A DNA stretch of 64,000 nt from Oscillospiraceae bacterium (GTDB lineage Bacteria; Bacillota; Clostridia; Oscillospirales; Ruminococcaceae). Numbering within the stretch: the first letter of the stretch is position 1; each line of letters opens with the position of its first letter. The notes beneath the pieces are model-generated. The model was given only the letters and a program-made list of their open reading frames with translations, was not told the origin of the DNA and did not search any database. Positions 16,132 through 26,039 of this stretch are shown one piece after another. Location: contig CAAGBS010000061.1 in NCBI GenBank assembly GCA_900768125.1, positions 3,473 through 67,472 of the forward strand, written 5' to 3'. The position numbers were made by a program, and so were the translations under genes.

Positions 16132-17544
16132 TCACTCGAGTGGATTCCGAAAGGAGAAAGCGCAGTTTTTTCCGAGGTCCTTTGCGTGGTACATTGCCTT
16201 GTCTGCCATGCCTATCATGCGGTCGAAATTTCCGGTATTGTCCGCGTACCCAAGGCTTATTGTAACTCTGCCTGTTTCTACATCGCTTCGCTGGATATTC
16301 AGCCCGTAGATAAGCCCCACGATATCCTCGGCGACCTCGCCGCACGGACGAGACTTATCGAAGCTGACGCCCAGCAGTTCCTCGCCGCCGTATCGGTAGA
16401 ACAGCATATTGTGCTTCCTGCCGTAGTCCGACAGCGCACCTCCGATGGCACGCAGGCAGTCATCGCCTGCTGAATGCCCGTAGTGGTCGTTCAGCAGCTT
16501 GAAGTTGTCGATGTCCATCATGTAGACTGCGGTTATCATCTCGCGCTTTTCGGAAAGGGGATCGTTCAGCATTTCGAACATGTCCTGCCTGCTGTGAAGC
16601 CCGGTCAGGAAGTCTGTGCGGCGGTCGTAGTCAGCCTGCTTGAAGTTGTCGAGCGCCTGCTGAAGCATTCGCTTCTGGTTGCGGGTCTCCTCAAGGGCGT
16701 CAGCGAGTTTCTGCTTCTGGCGGGTCTCTGCTATGGTAAGGTCAGTGATGTCTCTGTGGTACCCGCTGAGTATAAAGCCCTTTCCGGCGATATTCTGCGA
16801 TGTGCCGCCGCACCTGACGAATATCTCGCCGTTCTTCGGGTGGCTCCATGCGTAGGTTATTTCGCCTTTCCCGAGCTTTATCAGGTTGTTCACGCCGTCT
16901 TCGACTATCGGCAGGGAGGAACTCTTGATCCCTGAGTGCCATATGCTGTATATCTCCTCGCCGGACAGCCCCTCGTCAGTGATGCCGAGGAGCTCCATCA
17001 TTACGCGGTTGGCGTACATTCTCGGCTGTTCTCCTTCGAACAGGACTATCTTCCAGGTGCCAATGCCGGCGCTCGCCATTATGCTGTCGGATTCTTCAAG
17101 CTGACGCTGTGCCGAGAATGTATGCGACAATCTGTATATTTCAATTTCGGTAACATCACGGCAGACAACGTAAGCAAAGATGTGACCGCTCGCGCCGTCA
17201 TTTTTCAGAATATATGACAGCCGGTTGTAGATGCTCCTTGCTGGATAGAAAATAGTCGCTTCGATGTAGTGGTTTCCCGCTGCAAAAGCGGAAAGGAACG
17301 CAGCGCAGGAAAGCTCGCTGGTGGTTGATTCTACAGTAAATTTCATGTCCAGCATATCTGTGTCGAACGAACGCCGGATTATCTCATCAAAGCTGAACGG
17401 GGAAGTCAGACCGGCGGCAGCGGTATAGTTGTAGCCGTGCTTGTCTACTATATCTTCGTCAACTATTCCGGTGGTGACGTCGAATTTGTATACATATTCG
17501 GCGTCGCTCATGATGATATTCCCTAATTCTTCTTTAGTCAGCAT
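16132..17544 (-). CDS. PAS-GGDEF protein, putative diguanylate cyclase
   Basis: A 470-residue cytosolic protein. The N-terminal half has PAS-like regions; the second (about 150-275) ends in the PAC-like stretch ILSGYHRDITDLTI. A short coiled coil (QKQKLADALEETRNQKRML) links it to the GGDEF domain (about 310-470). The Asp ligand is in MMDIDNFKLLNDHYGHS and the signature is RYGGEEL, a usual active variant (GGEEF type). It probably makes c-di-GMP in response to a ligand of the PAS domains. The start is supported by GAGGTTACT upstream on the reverse strand. With the gene at 13738 it makes two cyclases in the same orientation. Confidence 0.87.
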   Translation of the reverse strand: MLTKEELGNIIMSDAEYVYKFDVTTGIVDEDIVDKHGYNYTAAAGLTSPFSFDEIIRRSFDTDMLDMKFTVESTTSELSCAAFLSAFAAGNHYIEATIFYPARSIYNRLSYILKNDGASGHIFAYVVCRDVTEIEIYRLSHTFSAQRQLEESDSIMASAGIGTWKIVLFEGEQPRMYANRVMMELLGITDEGLSGEEIYSIWHSGIKSSSLPIVEDGVNNLIKLGKGEITYAWSHPKNGEIFVRCGGTSQNIAGKGFILSGYHRDITDLTIAETRQKQKLADALEETRNQKRMLQQALDNFKQADYDRRTDFLTGLHSRQDMFEMLNDPLSEKREMITAVYMMDIDNFKLLNDHYGHSAGDDCLRAIGGALSDYGRKHNMLFYRYGGEELLGVSFDKSRPCGEVAEDIVGLIYGLNIQRSDVETGRVTISLGYADNTGNFDRMIGMADKAMYHAKDLGKNCAFSFRNPLE

Positions 17545-17642
17545 TTCAGTAACCTCAATAAAAAATGATATCTATTATTATTTTAGCATAAGTTATGCAG
17601 TTTGTAAAGGGATTTTAGAAATATTTTATGGGATTATAGTTA

Positions 17643-17671
17643 TTGACAAAATGGAGTATTTGTGATATCAT
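17643..17671 (+). promoter_or_regulatory. Promoter of the DUF4867 gene
   Basis: TTGACA (17643-17648), 17 bases, TGA then TATCAT (17666-17671). Confidence 0.75.
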
Positions 17672-17717
17672 CTTATTAGTATATTTGTATACTTAAATAT
17701 GAAAGGACAATACATAT

Positions 17718-18356
17718 ATGAAAATCTATTCAGTAATGGACAAGGAATTTGCACCCTATGGAAAGGTGCTCGGCGGCTATGACACCACTGAGCTGATGAA
17801 CGCCCTTGACAAAACCACTCCGCTGCCGGACGGCGTTGAGTACGTCATGAGCGAGGCTTCGCTGGAGTGCACCGCGATCTTCGGCGAGCTGCAGAACAAC
17901 GCATACGGCGGAATGCCGATTCAGCTTGGCTGGTGCAACGGTCACAACACAAAGCTGAACTGCCTTGAATACCACCGCGACAGCGAACTTAACATCGGTC
18001 TGCGCGACTTTATCCTGCTGGTCGCAAAGGCTGACGACATCATCGACGGCAAGCTTGACACATCGAGAGTAAAGGCTTTCAGGGCGGGCGCAGGTCAGGT
18101 CGTTGAGGTGTACGAGACTACTCTGCACTACGCGCCCTGCAGCGCGAAAAAAGCGGACGGCTTCAAGGTAGTCATCGCGCTCCCCAAGGGAACAAACGGC
18201 GCAATGCCGAACATTACCGCGAAGAACGAGGAAGACAAGTGGCTGAGAGCCTGCAACAAGTGGCTCCTCGCACATGAGGATGCCAGCGAAGCATCCGATG
18301 GCGCTTATATAGGACTTACAGGCGAGAACCCCGATATCGCGCCTGATATCGACTGA
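17718..18356 (+). CDS. DUF4867 cupin-like protein
   Basis: A 212-residue cytosolic protein that I place in DUF4867 from its N-terminal YSVMDKEFAPYGKVLGGYD and the stretch GWCNGHNTKLNCLEYHRDSELNIG. The latter has the His/Glu/His spacing of a cupin-type metal site (H-x-n-E-x-H), as does ETTLHYAPC later on. Such proteins occur near sugar metabolism genes in gut Firmicutes, but the reaction is not known to me. It is a single-gene unit with its own promoter and terminator. Codon use is highly biased, suggesting good expression. Confidence 0.7.
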   Translation: MKIYSVMDKEFAPYGKVLGGYDTTELMNALDKTTPLPDGVEYVMSEASLECTAIFGELQNNAYGGMPIQLGWCNGHNTKLNCLEYHRDSELNIGLRDFILLVAKADDIIDGKLDTSRVKAFRAGAGQVVEVYETTLHYAPCSAKKADGFKVVIALPKGTNGAMPNITAKNEEDKWLRACNKWLLAHEDASEASDGAYIGLTGENPDIAPDID

Positions 18357-18374
18357 CAGTTCAGGTTCAGACTT

Positions 18375-18404
18375 CACCCCTGGGAACGGTCTCAGGGGTG
18401 TTTT
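18375..18404 (+). terminator. Terminator after the DUF4867 gene
   Basis: CACCCCTG (18375-18382) pairs with CAGGGGTG (18393-18400), 10-base loop, then TTTT. Confidence 0.8.
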
Positions 18405-18444
18405 GCTGTGACGCAGTAAATATAATATTAAACCGGAGGTAAGG

Positions 18445-19818
18445 ATGGGCAGGGAAAAATTAGGGAGCAGACTGGGCTTCATACTTCTGAGCGCTGGCTG
18501 CGCGATAGGGATAGGCAACGTGTGGAAATTCCCGTATGTAGTCGGCGAAAACGGCGGCGGAATATTCGTTCTGATATATCTGGTGTTCCTGGCGATACTG
18601 GGTATACCGGTGCTGACTATGGAGTTTTCGATAGGCAGAGCGGCTCAGAAAAGCCCGGTGAGAATGTACCAGCAGCTGGAGCCGAAAGGCACCCGCTGGC
18701 ATATCCACGGCAAGGCGGCGATGGCGGGCGGCTATCTGCTGATGATGTTCTACACAACGGTCGCGGGCTGGATGGTGCGATACTTCGTGATGACCGCGGC
18801 GGGCGAGATGTCCGGGCTGGATTCAGATGGGGTTGCGGAGAAGTTCAGCGCCATTCTTTCGGACGCGCCGATGATGATACTCTACATGGGTATAGTCATC
18901 GCGGCGGCGGTGCTGGTATGCTCTATCGGTCTGAATAACGGTCTGGAGCGCGTGACCAAGGTGATGATGCTGGCGCTGCTTGCAATAATGATAGTGCTTG
19001 CGGTAAACAGCTTCTTCATGCCCGGCGGTAAGGAGGGACTCGCGTTCTACCTCATGCCCGACATGGAAGCGGTCAGCCGCGTGGGAATAGGCAGCATCAT
19101 CGTCAATGCGATGAATCAGGCGTTCTTCACGCTCAGCCTTGGTATCGGCGCGATGGCTATTTTCGGGAGCTACATCGGCAAGGAAAGGTCGCTTCTCGGG
19201 GAATCCGTCAACGTGGCGCTGCTTGACACGGTGGTCGCGATATCCTCCGGACTGATAATTTTCCCGGCGTGCTTTGCCTACGGCGTGGACGTCAACAGCG
19301 GACCCAGCCTTATCTTCATCACGCTGCCGAACATCTTCAACGACCTGCCGCTCGGAAGACTGTGGGGAAGCCTGTTCTTCGTGTTCATGTCGTTTGCGGC
19401 GCTTTCAACAGTGCTTGCTGTCTTCGAGGAGATAACCGCCTGCACCCAGGACCTTTTCGGCTGGGGCAGGAAAAAGGCGTGCGTCATCAACGGAATTCTG
19501 CTGTTCGTGCTTTCCCTGCCGTGCAGCCTGGGATTCAACGTACTCAGCTTTATCCAGCCGCTTGGCGAGGGGACTAACATCATGGACCTGGAGGATTTCC
19601 TGGTCAGCAACCTGATACTTCCGCTGGGTTCGCTGGTGATAATACTGTTCTGCGTGCTGAAAAAGGGCTGGGGCTGGGATAATTTCCTCAGCGAAGCGAA
19701 CTCGGGCAAGGGACTGAAAATGAAGAAATTCATGAAAGGCTATATGACCTATGTCCTTCCGGTGATGGTGTTCGCGCTGTTTGTTATCGGTATGATAAGG
19801 GCGTTTGTAAAATCCTGA
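18445..19818 (+). CDS. Sodium-dependent transporter, NSS/SNF family
   Basis: A 457-residue inner-membrane protein of the neurotransmitter:sodium symporter family, which imports amino acids or related amines with Na+. It opens with the family signature REKLGSRLGFILLSAGCAIG and NVWKFPYVVGENGGG, where the unwound TM1 binds Na+ and substrate. About 11-12 hydrophobic segments follow, including MNQAFFTLSLGIGAM (TM6-like). CGGAGGTAAGG precedes the start. It is a stand-alone unit with a terminator at 19875. The substrate is unknown; bacterial members often carry tryptophan, tyrosine or leucine. Confidence 0.9.
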   Translation: MGREKLGSRLGFILLSAGCAIGIGNVWKFPYVVGENGGGIFVLIYLVFLAILGIPVLTMEFSIGRAAQKSPVRMYQQLEPKGTRWHIHGKAAMAGGYLLMMFYTTVAGWMVRYFVMTAAGEMSGLDSDGVAEKFSAILSDAPMMILYMGIVIAAAVLVCSIGLNNGLERVTKVMMLALLAIMIVLAVNSFFMPGGKEGLAFYLMPDMEAVSRVGIGSIIVNAMNQAFFTLSLGIGAMAIFGSYIGKERSLLGESVNVALLDTVVAISSGLIIFPACFAYGVDVNSGPSLIFITLPNIFNDLPLGRLWGSLFFVFMSFAALSTVLAVFEEITACTQDLFGWGRKKACVINGILLFVLSLPCSLGFNVLSFIQPLGEGTNIMDLEDFLVSNLILPLGSLVIILFCVLKKGWGWDNFLSEANSGKGLKMKKFMKGYMTYVLPVMVFALFVIGMIRAFVKS

Positions 19819-19874
19819 TAAACTCAGGCTTACCCGAAATAAGAATAAGGCGCTGTAAAAAAGCAACAAAAGAA

Positions 19875-19911
19875 AAGTCTGTATCCCGAAAAAAAGGATG
19901 CAGACTTTTTT
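19875..19911. terminator. Bidirectional terminator between convergent genes
   Basis: A 12-bp stem (19875-19886 with 19896-19907) followed by T-runs on both strands. It can stop both the transporter transcript and the reverse uvrA transcript. Confidence 0.85.
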
Positions 19912-20033
19912 GTGGAATAATGTAATTGTGAAAAAACAAACCCCACAAGAATATTATTCAGCATATCAGCTGAAATTACCGGTAGAAAATTGCTTACTGA
20001 TTTCGCTTAATGCGCGTTTGTGGTTTACACAAA

Positions 20034-22865
20034 TTATGGGGTAGAGCATAATTTTTTGAGATAAGCGCCGGTGTAGCTTATCGGATTTGCCGCGACTTCC
20101 TCGGGCGTGCCGGTCGCGATGACAGTACCGCCTCCGCTTCCGCCCTCGGGTCCCATGTCGATGAGGTAGTCCGCAGTCTTGATAACATCGAGATTGTGCT
20201 CGATGACAAGCACGGAGTTTCCAACGTCAGTCAGCTTCTGGAGTATCTCGATGAGCTTACGGACGTCTGCGGTGTGAAGTCCGGTGGTCGGCTCGTCCAG
20301 AATATATATCGTCTTTCCGGTGGAACGCTTCGCAAGCTCGGTCGCAAGCTTTATGCGCTGCGCTTCGCCGCCGGAGAGCGTGGTGCTGCTCTGACCTATC
20401 TTGATATATCCCAGCCCGACTTCCTCCAGCGTTTTCAGCTTGTTGTATATCTTCGGAATGTTCGCGAAGAACTCCACACCCTCGGAGACGGTCATGTCAA
20501 GCACTTCGAAGATGTTCTTTCCCTTGTAGCGCACCTCCAGCGTTTCGCGGTTGTAGCGGTGCCCCTTGCAGACCTCGCAGGGCACGAAAACATCTGGCAG
20601 GAAGTGCATCTCGATTTTGATTATACCGTCGCCCTCGCACGCCTCGCAGCGGCCGCCCTTGATGTTGAACGAGAATCTTCCCGGTCCGTAGCCTTTAGCC
20701 TTTGCTTCGTTAGTCTGCGCGAAAAGTTCGCGGATATCGTTGAATACGCCTGTGTAGGTCGCGGGATTGCTCCGCGGAGTACGTCCGATAGGGGACTGGT
20801 CTATCATTATGACCTTGTCCAGATATTCCGAGCCGGTCATGTCGGTGAATTTCCCCGGTCTGGTGCGGGCGCGGTTCAGCTTTGCGACAAGGTGCTTGTA
20901 GATTATCTCGTTTACCAGCGAACTTTTGCCGCTGCCTGAAACGCCGGTAACGCAGGTGAATATCCCGAGCGGCACGTCAACGTTAATATTGCGGAGGTTG
21001 TTTTCAGCCGCGCCGATGACGTGCAGCCACTTGTCGGAAGGCTGACGGCGCTTTTCGGGGACGGGTATCTTCATTTTGCCGCTCAGATACTGCCCGGTGA
21101 TGGAATCCTTGCATTTCAGCAGCCCGCTGACTTCGCCGCTGTAGATGACTTCGCCGCCGTGAACTCCCGCCCCGGGACCGATATCCACTATCCAGTCAGC
21201 CGCGCGCATGGTGTCCTCGTCATGCTCGACTACTATCAGCGTGTTGCCGAGGTCGCGGAGCCTCCTCAGCGTTGCTATCAGCTTGTCGTTGTCGCGCTGG
21301 TGAAGCCCTATGGACGGCTCGTCGAGAATGTAAAGCACTCCGGTCAGCGAGCTTCCTATCTGCGTTGCAAGGCGTATGCGCTGGCTTTCGCCGCCGGAAA
21401 GCGTACCCGCCGACCGCGCCAGCGTGAGGTATTCCAGACCCACGCTCTGCAGGAATCCCAGCCGGGATTTTATCTCCTTGAGTATCTGCTTGGCTATCAT
21501 CGCTTCGCGCTGGGTAAGTTCCAGCCCGTTGACGAAATCCAGCGCTTCGGTGACGGACATGCGGCAGAATTGCATGATGTTCTTCCCGCCGACCGTAACC
21601 GACAGAGCCGCTTTGTTGAGCCGCTCGCCGTGGCATTCCGGGCACTCGACTTCGCTCATGAACTCCTCGATGGTGTCGCGGGAATACTGGCTGTTGGTCT
21701 CGGCGTAGCGGCGCTCGAGATTAGTTGCTATGCCCTCGAAATCCGTGTAGAACTGTCCGCCGCCCTGCTGCTTCGGGCGCTTTATCAGTATCTTCTCGCC
21801 GTGCGTGCCGTACATTATTTCGTCGATAGCCTTTTCCGGTATCTCGGACACGGGCTGGTCAACGGAGAATCCGTGCTTTTCGGCGAGCGCGTCAATATAC
21901 ATCGCAGCGATGGTGCCTTCGGCGTAGTTCCAGCCGGAAGCCTTTATCGCGCCGTTTCTGATGGTCAGTCCCGCGTTTGGCATGATGAGGTCGGGGTCGA
22001 TGCGGAGGGAGCTTCCTATTCCGGTACACTTGGGGCAGGCTCCGTAAGGGTTGTTGAACGAGAACATTCTCGGCGAAAGGTCCTCGATGGAAACGCCGTG
22101 CTCAGGGCAGGCGTAGCTCTGCGAGAAGTGAAGCTCCTCGCCGTCTATCACGTCGATGTAGACCAGTCCGCCGGTGAGATTTCCGGCTGTCTCAATGCTT
22201 TCAGTCAGGCGGGACTTTATCCCGTCTTTCATCACAAGGCGGTCTACCACTATCTCGATGGAGTGCTTCTTGTTCTTTTCGAGCGCTATCTTCTCGTTGA
22301 GGTCATAGGCTATGCCGTCAACGCGCACGCGGGAAAAACCTGATTTCCGCGCGGCTTCGAACTCCTTCTGGTGTTCGCCCTTGCGCCCGCGCACCACCGG
22401 AGCGAGTACCTGGAATTTAGTGCGCTCCGGAAGTTCCATCACCCTGTCAACTATCTCGTCCACGGTCTGCTGTTTTATTTCACGACCGCAGACGGGGCAG
22501 TGCGGAACGCCGATACGCGCGTACATCAGTCGCAGATAGTCGTATATTTCGGTTACTGTGCCGACCGTTGAACGCGGATTCTTCGAGGTCGTCTTCTGGT
22601 CGATGGAAATAGCGGGGGAAAGCCCCTCAATGCTGTCCACGTCAGGCTTTTCCATCTGCCCGAGGAACATTCTTGCGTAGGACGAAAGGCTCTCCATGTA
22701 GCGCCGCTGACCGTCCGCGAATATCGTATCGAACGCCAGCGAGCTTTTGCCGCTTCCCGAAAGCCCGGTCATGACTACAAGGGAATCCCTCGGGATAGTC
22801 AGGTCTATATTTTTCAGGTTATGCTCGCGCGCGCCCCTGATGATTATTTTGTCGTTCTTTGCCAC
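20034..22865 (-). CDS. uvrA: Excinuclease ABC subunit A
   Basis: A 943-residue DNA damage sensor of nucleotide excision repair that loads UvrB. It has two ABC modules: Walker A GLSGSGKSSLAF (34-45) and GVSGSGKSSLV in the second half, with signatures LSGGESQRIRLA and LSGGEAQRIKLA. Zinc-binding CPVCGRE, CPECHGE and CEACEGDG...CEVCKGHRY motifs are present. Length is normal. It is the last gene of the reverse operon radC-uvrB-orf-uvrA. Confidence 0.97.
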   Translation of the reverse strand: MAKNDKIIIRGAREHNLKNIDLTIPRDSLVVMTGLSGSGKSSLAFDTIFADGQRRYMESLSSYARMFLGQMEKPDVDSIEGLSPAISIDQKTTSKNPRSTVGTVTEIYDYLRLMYARIGVPHCPVCGREIKQQTVDEIVDRVMELPERTKFQVLAPVVRGRKGEHQKEFEAARKSGFSRVRVDGIAYDLNEKIALEKNKKHSIEIVVDRLVMKDGIKSRLTESIETAGNLTGGLVYIDVIDGEELHFSQSYACPEHGVSIEDLSPRMFSFNNPYGACPKCTGIGSSLRIDPDLIMPNAGLTIRNGAIKASGWNYAEGTIAAMYIDALAEKHGFSVDQPVSEIPEKAIDEIMYGTHGEKILIKRPKQQGGGQFYTDFEGIATNLERRYAETNSQYSRDTIEEFMSEVECPECHGERLNKAALSVTVGGKNIMQFCRMSVTEALDFVNGLELTQREAMIAKQILKEIKSRLGFLQSVGLEYLTLARSAGTLSGGESQRIRLATQIGSSLTGVLYILDEPSIGLHQRDNDKLIATLRRLRDLGNTLIVVEHDEDTMRAADWIVDIGPGAGVHGGEVIYSGEVSGLLKCKDSITGQYLSGKMKIPVPEKRRQPSDKWLHVIGAAENNLRNINVDVPLGIFTCVTGVSGSGKSSLVNEIIYKHLVAKLNRARTRPGKFTDMTGSEYLDKVIMIDQSPIGRTPRSNPATYTGVFNDIRELFAQTNEAKAKGYGPGRFSFNIKGGRCEACEGDGIIKIEMHFLPDVFVPCEVCKGHRYNRETLEVRYKGKNIFEVLDMTVSEGVEFFANIPKIYNKLKTLEEVGLGYIKIGQSSTTLSGGEAQRIKLATELAKRSTGKTIYILDEPTTGLHTADVRKLIEILQKLTDVGNSVLVIEHNLDVIKTADYLIDMGPEGGSGGGTVIATGTPEEVAANPISYTGAYLKKLCSTP

Positions 22866-22887
22866 TTTCTTTTGTTCCTTTCAAGAA

Positions 22888-23301
22888 TCAGTACGGCAGG
22901 TAGGTGCTGTCGTCTCCGAGCGCTTCGAAATGCCTGCGGTATCTTTTGGGTATTCTGATGTCAGAATAATATCCGATATCCGCCAGCACCCTTGATATAG
23001 CCGTTATTCCATCATTGTAAAACGCTGTTATGCGGCGTTTTCTGTCCGTTATACCCTTATAGTCCGGCGGGCATACGAATGTCCAGTCGGCGGTATCCTC
23101 GTCAACAACTATTCGGAAATATTTGTCGATGTCGGTCTGCTTTATCCCGAAATGTCCCAGCAGAATGTGATGCTCAAAGCTGTCGTCCAGCCGTGATATC
23201 AGTACAGTTTCGCCATCGAACGAAACAGCGATGAGAAGCGGCTCCTTTTTTGCCAGATAAGCGTCAAGGGTAGCTTCGTCAGGGTATTTCAGATATTTCA
23301 T
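22888..23301 (-). CDS. Hypothetical protein between uvrB and uvrA
   Basis: A 137-residue soluble protein that I do not recognise. It starts MKYLKYPDEATLDAYLAKK and reads as an alpha/beta fold with acidic patches (RLDDSFEH, VVDEDTADWTF) and a basic C-terminal helix (RIPKRYRRHFEAL). No zinc, nucleotide-binding or membrane motif is visible. It lies 15 bases after uvrB and 22 before uvrA with AAGGAGC before its start, so it is cotranscribed with the excision-repair genes. A repair role is only inferred from position. Confidence 0.7.
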   Translation of the reverse strand: MKYLKYPDEATLDAYLAKKEPLLIAVSFDGETVLISRLDDSFEHHILLGHFGIKQTDIDKYFRIVVDEDTADWTFVCPPDYKGITDRKRRITAFYNDGITAISRVLADIGYYSDIRIPKRYRRHFEALGDDSTYLPY

Positions 23302-23316
23302 AAAAGCTCCTTTCCT

Positions 23317-25281
23317 TTACTGCAATTCCTTTATCTTGTCGCGCAGGAAAGCCGCGTGCTCGAAATCAAGCATTTTAGCCGCCTTTTTCATCTCTGCGGT
23401 GTATCGCGCTATCAGAGCCTCGCGCTCGCGCTTTGTCATCTGCTTTATCGGCTTGCCGTGCTTTGAGGAGCCGTCCGACTTCTTGGTTATCTCCAGCACG
23501 TCCCGGATATCCTTGATTATCGTCTTAGGAGTAATCCCGTGCTCGGCGTTGTATTTCTGCTGTATCTCGCGGCGGCGCTGGGTCTCGGTTATCGCACGCT
23601 CCATGGATTCAGTAACGCTGTCGGCGTACATTATTACCGCGCCCTCGGCGTTTCGTGCGGCTCTGCCTATAGTCTGCACAAGCGAAGTCTCGCTTCTCAG
23701 GAAGCCCTCCTTGTCCGCGTCAAGGATCGCCACTAGGGATACCTCGGGTATATCAAGACCTTCTCTCAGCAGGTTTATTCCGACCAGCACGTCAAATTCT
23801 CCGGCGCGCAGGTCGCGGATAAGCTCCATTCGCTCGATGGTGTCAACATCGTGGTGCATGTACCTGACTTTTATCTCCATCTTTTCGAGGTAAGCCGTGA
23901 GGTCCTCTGCCATCTTCTTCGTGAGCGTTGTGACGAGCACGCGCTGTTTCTTCGCGGTGCGGGTGTTTATCTCGGAGATGAGGTCTTCTATCTGCCCCTC
24001 GGTGGGCTTGACGATTATCTCCGGGTCGAGAAGTCCGGTGGGTCTGATGACCTGCTCCACTATCTGCGTGGAGCGCTCCTTTTCGAAATCGCCGGGGGTC
24101 GCCGAAACGAACACAGCCTGTCCCACCTTGGAGTAGAACTCGTCGAAGTTCATCGGGCGGTTGTCGTAGGCGGAAGGCAGGCGGAATCCGTAGTCTACCA
24201 GGTTTTTCTTGCGGGCGAAGTCGCCGCCGTACATTCCGCGCACCTGCGGGAGAGTAACATGGCTCTCGTCCACGAACAGCAGGAAATCTTTCGGGAAGTG
24301 GTCGATGAGCGTTATCGGCGTGGAGCCGGGAGCTCGCCCCGCGAGTATGCGTGAGTAGTTCTCAACGCCCTTGCAGGTGCCTATCTCGCCTAGCATTTCC
24401 ATGTCGTAGCGGGTTCGCTGTTCAATGCGCTGCGCTTCTATGAGCTTGTTGTGCTCGGTGAAGTATTTTACCCGCTCCTCCATCTCGCGGTTTATCTCGG
24501 CAAGCGCGTCATGGAGCCGCTCGTGTCCCACGATGTAGTGCGAAGCCGGGAAAACCATAACGTGCTTCAGCGTGGCGCGTACCTGTCCGGTGAGCGCGTC
24601 AAACTCGCTGATACGGTCTATCTCATCGCCGAAGAACTCGACCCTTATCGCGGTCTCGTTAGTGCCGCCCGCGGGGAATATCTCCAGCGTATCCCCCTTG
24701 GCGCGGAACTTGTTTCGCGTAAATGAAAGCTCGTTGCGCTCGTATTGAATCTCGACAAGCCGCTTGATGACGTCCTCGCGGCTTATCTCCTGCCCCTCGC
24801 GGAGCGAGAGCGTATTGCTGCGGTAATCCTCCGGGCTGCCGAGGGAGTAGATGCAGGACACGGAAGCGACTATTATAACGTCCCGCCGCTCGGCGAGCGC
24901 CATTGTTGCGGAGTGCCGCAGGCGGTCTATCTCGTCGTTTATCGCGCTGTCCTTTTCGATGTATGCGTCAGTGGAGGGGATATACGCCTCCGGCTGATAG
25001 TAGTCGTAGTATGACACGAAGTACTCTACAGCGTTGTTCGGGAAGAACTCCCGGAACTCGGAGCACAGCTGCGCCGCGAGGGTCTTGTTGTGAGCGAGCA
25101 CTAAGGTCGGGCGGTTGCAGTTGGCGATTATGTTCGCCATGGTGAACGTCTTGCCGGAGCCGGTGACGCCCAGAAGCGTCTGTTCCTTGTCGCCGCGGAG
25201 AATGCCGTCGGTCAGCTCCCTGATAGCCTCCGGCTGGTCGCCGGTGGGGGAGTAGCCGGAATGTAACTCAAAATGATCCAT
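23317..25281 (-). CDS. uvrB: Excinuclease ABC subunit B
   Basis: A 654-residue helicase-like subunit that receives damaged DNA from UvrA and recruits UvrC. It shows Walker A GVTGSGKT (38-45), the damage-probing beta-hairpin region YYDYYQPEAYIP, the DEAD-like box LLFVDESHV, helicase motif VI in QTIGRAARN and a C-terminal UVR domain that binds UvrC (about 615-654). No uvrC gene is in the window. Confidence 0.97.
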   Translation of the reverse strand: MDHFELHSGYSPTGDQPEAIRELTDGILRGDKEQTLLGVTGSGKTFTMANIIANCNRPTLVLAHNKTLAAQLCSEFREFFPNNAVEYFVSYYDYYQPEAYIPSTDAYIEKDSAINDEIDRLRHSATMALAERRDVIIVASVSCIYSLGSPEDYRSNTLSLREGQEISREDVIKRLVEIQYERNELSFTRNKFRAKGDTLEIFPAGGTNETAIRVEFFGDEIDRISEFDALTGQVRATLKHVMVFPASHYIVGHERLHDALAEINREMEERVKYFTEHNKLIEAQRIEQRTRYDMEMLGEIGTCKGVENYSRILAGRAPGSTPITLIDHFPKDFLLFVDESHVTLPQVRGMYGGDFARKKNLVDYGFRLPSAYDNRPMNFDEFYSKVGQAVFVSATPGDFEKERSTQIVEQVIRPTGLLDPEIIVKPTEGQIEDLISEINTRTAKKQRVLVTTLTKKMAEDLTAYLEKMEIKVRYMHHDVDTIERMELIRDLRAGEFDVLVGINLLREGLDIPEVSLVAILDADKEGFLRSETSLVQTIGRAARNAEGAVIMYADSVTESMERAITETQRRREIQQKYNAEHGITPKTIIKDIRDVLEITKKSDGSSKHGKPIKQMTKREREALIARYTAEMKKAAKMLDFEHAAFLRDKIKELQ

Positions 25282-25294
25282 ATTATTTACCCTA

Positions 25295-25990
25295 TCACAG
25301 CCAGATATCCGGAAGCATTCTCGCGGAGCGCATTGAATAGCTGGATTCTTCGTTTACGATTATGTGGTCTGCCAGTTCTATGCCGATGTTCCTCAGCGCG
25401 TTAGCCACCCGCCTTGTGGAGGCTATATCCGCGGAAGACGGCAGAAGCACGCCCCGCGGGTGGCTGTGCGCGAGGATTATATTACAGCACCCGGTGCGGA
25501 TAGCCTTGGTGACGATGGTGCGCAAGTCGAAATCCACTGCGTTGGGGCCGCCCTGGGATATCAGCGACTCGCCGATCAGATTAAGCCCCTGGTCGAGGAA
25601 GATAGCGTGCGCTTCCTCGACAGTGCAGTCGTGCAGAAGCTTGAAGCAGAACTCACGGACGCTCTCGGAGCTTGAAAGCTTCATTCCGGCAAGTTCGGTG
25701 CGGTTGTATTTCCGTGCGAAGTCTTTCATGAAGCTGATGAGCGCTGCCGCCGTCACGCCGACGTTTTTTTCCTCCACAAGTTCGTCATACCCTGCGTTCA
25801 TGACGCCCTCCAGCGAACCGAACCTGTCGATCAGCTGGTGGCTGATGTCGTTGGTGTTGCGGCGCGAGTAGGCGGTGTAGAGAAATATCTCGAGTATTTC
25901 GTGTTCTTCAAAGCAGTCAATCCCGTGCTCCAGATACTTTTTCAGCATACGCTGCCGGTGCCCGGAGTGCAGATTTTTTTCCTCAGCCAT
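25295..25990 (-). CDS. radC: RadC family JAB-domain protein
   Basis: A 231-residue protein with an N-terminal helix-hairpin-helix-like region (ERFGSLEGVMNA-type helices) and a C-terminal MPN/JAMM domain. The metal motif is LAHSHPRG followed by SSADI (about 172-187), the H-x-H-P-x-G...S-x-x-D pattern. The family was once linked to repair; its enzyme activity is still unclear. It is first in the reverse operon, 13 bases upstream of uvrB, which supports a DNA-maintenance role here. Confidence 0.9.
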   Translation of the reverse strand: MAEEKNLHSGHRQRMLKKYLEHGIDCFEEHEILEIFLYTAYSRRNTNDISHQLIDRFGSLEGVMNAGYDELVEEKNVGVTAAALISFMKDFARKYNRTELAGMKLSSSESVREFCFKLLHDCTVEEAHAIFLDQGLNLIGESLISQGGPNAVDFDLRTIVTKAIRTGCCNIILAHSHPRGVLLPSSADIASTRRVANALRNIGIELADHIIVNEESSYSMRSARMLPDIWL

Positions 25991-26039
25991 CGTAAGCCCT
26001 CTTTCACATTTTCTGGCGCTGGTGAACGATATATATTAC

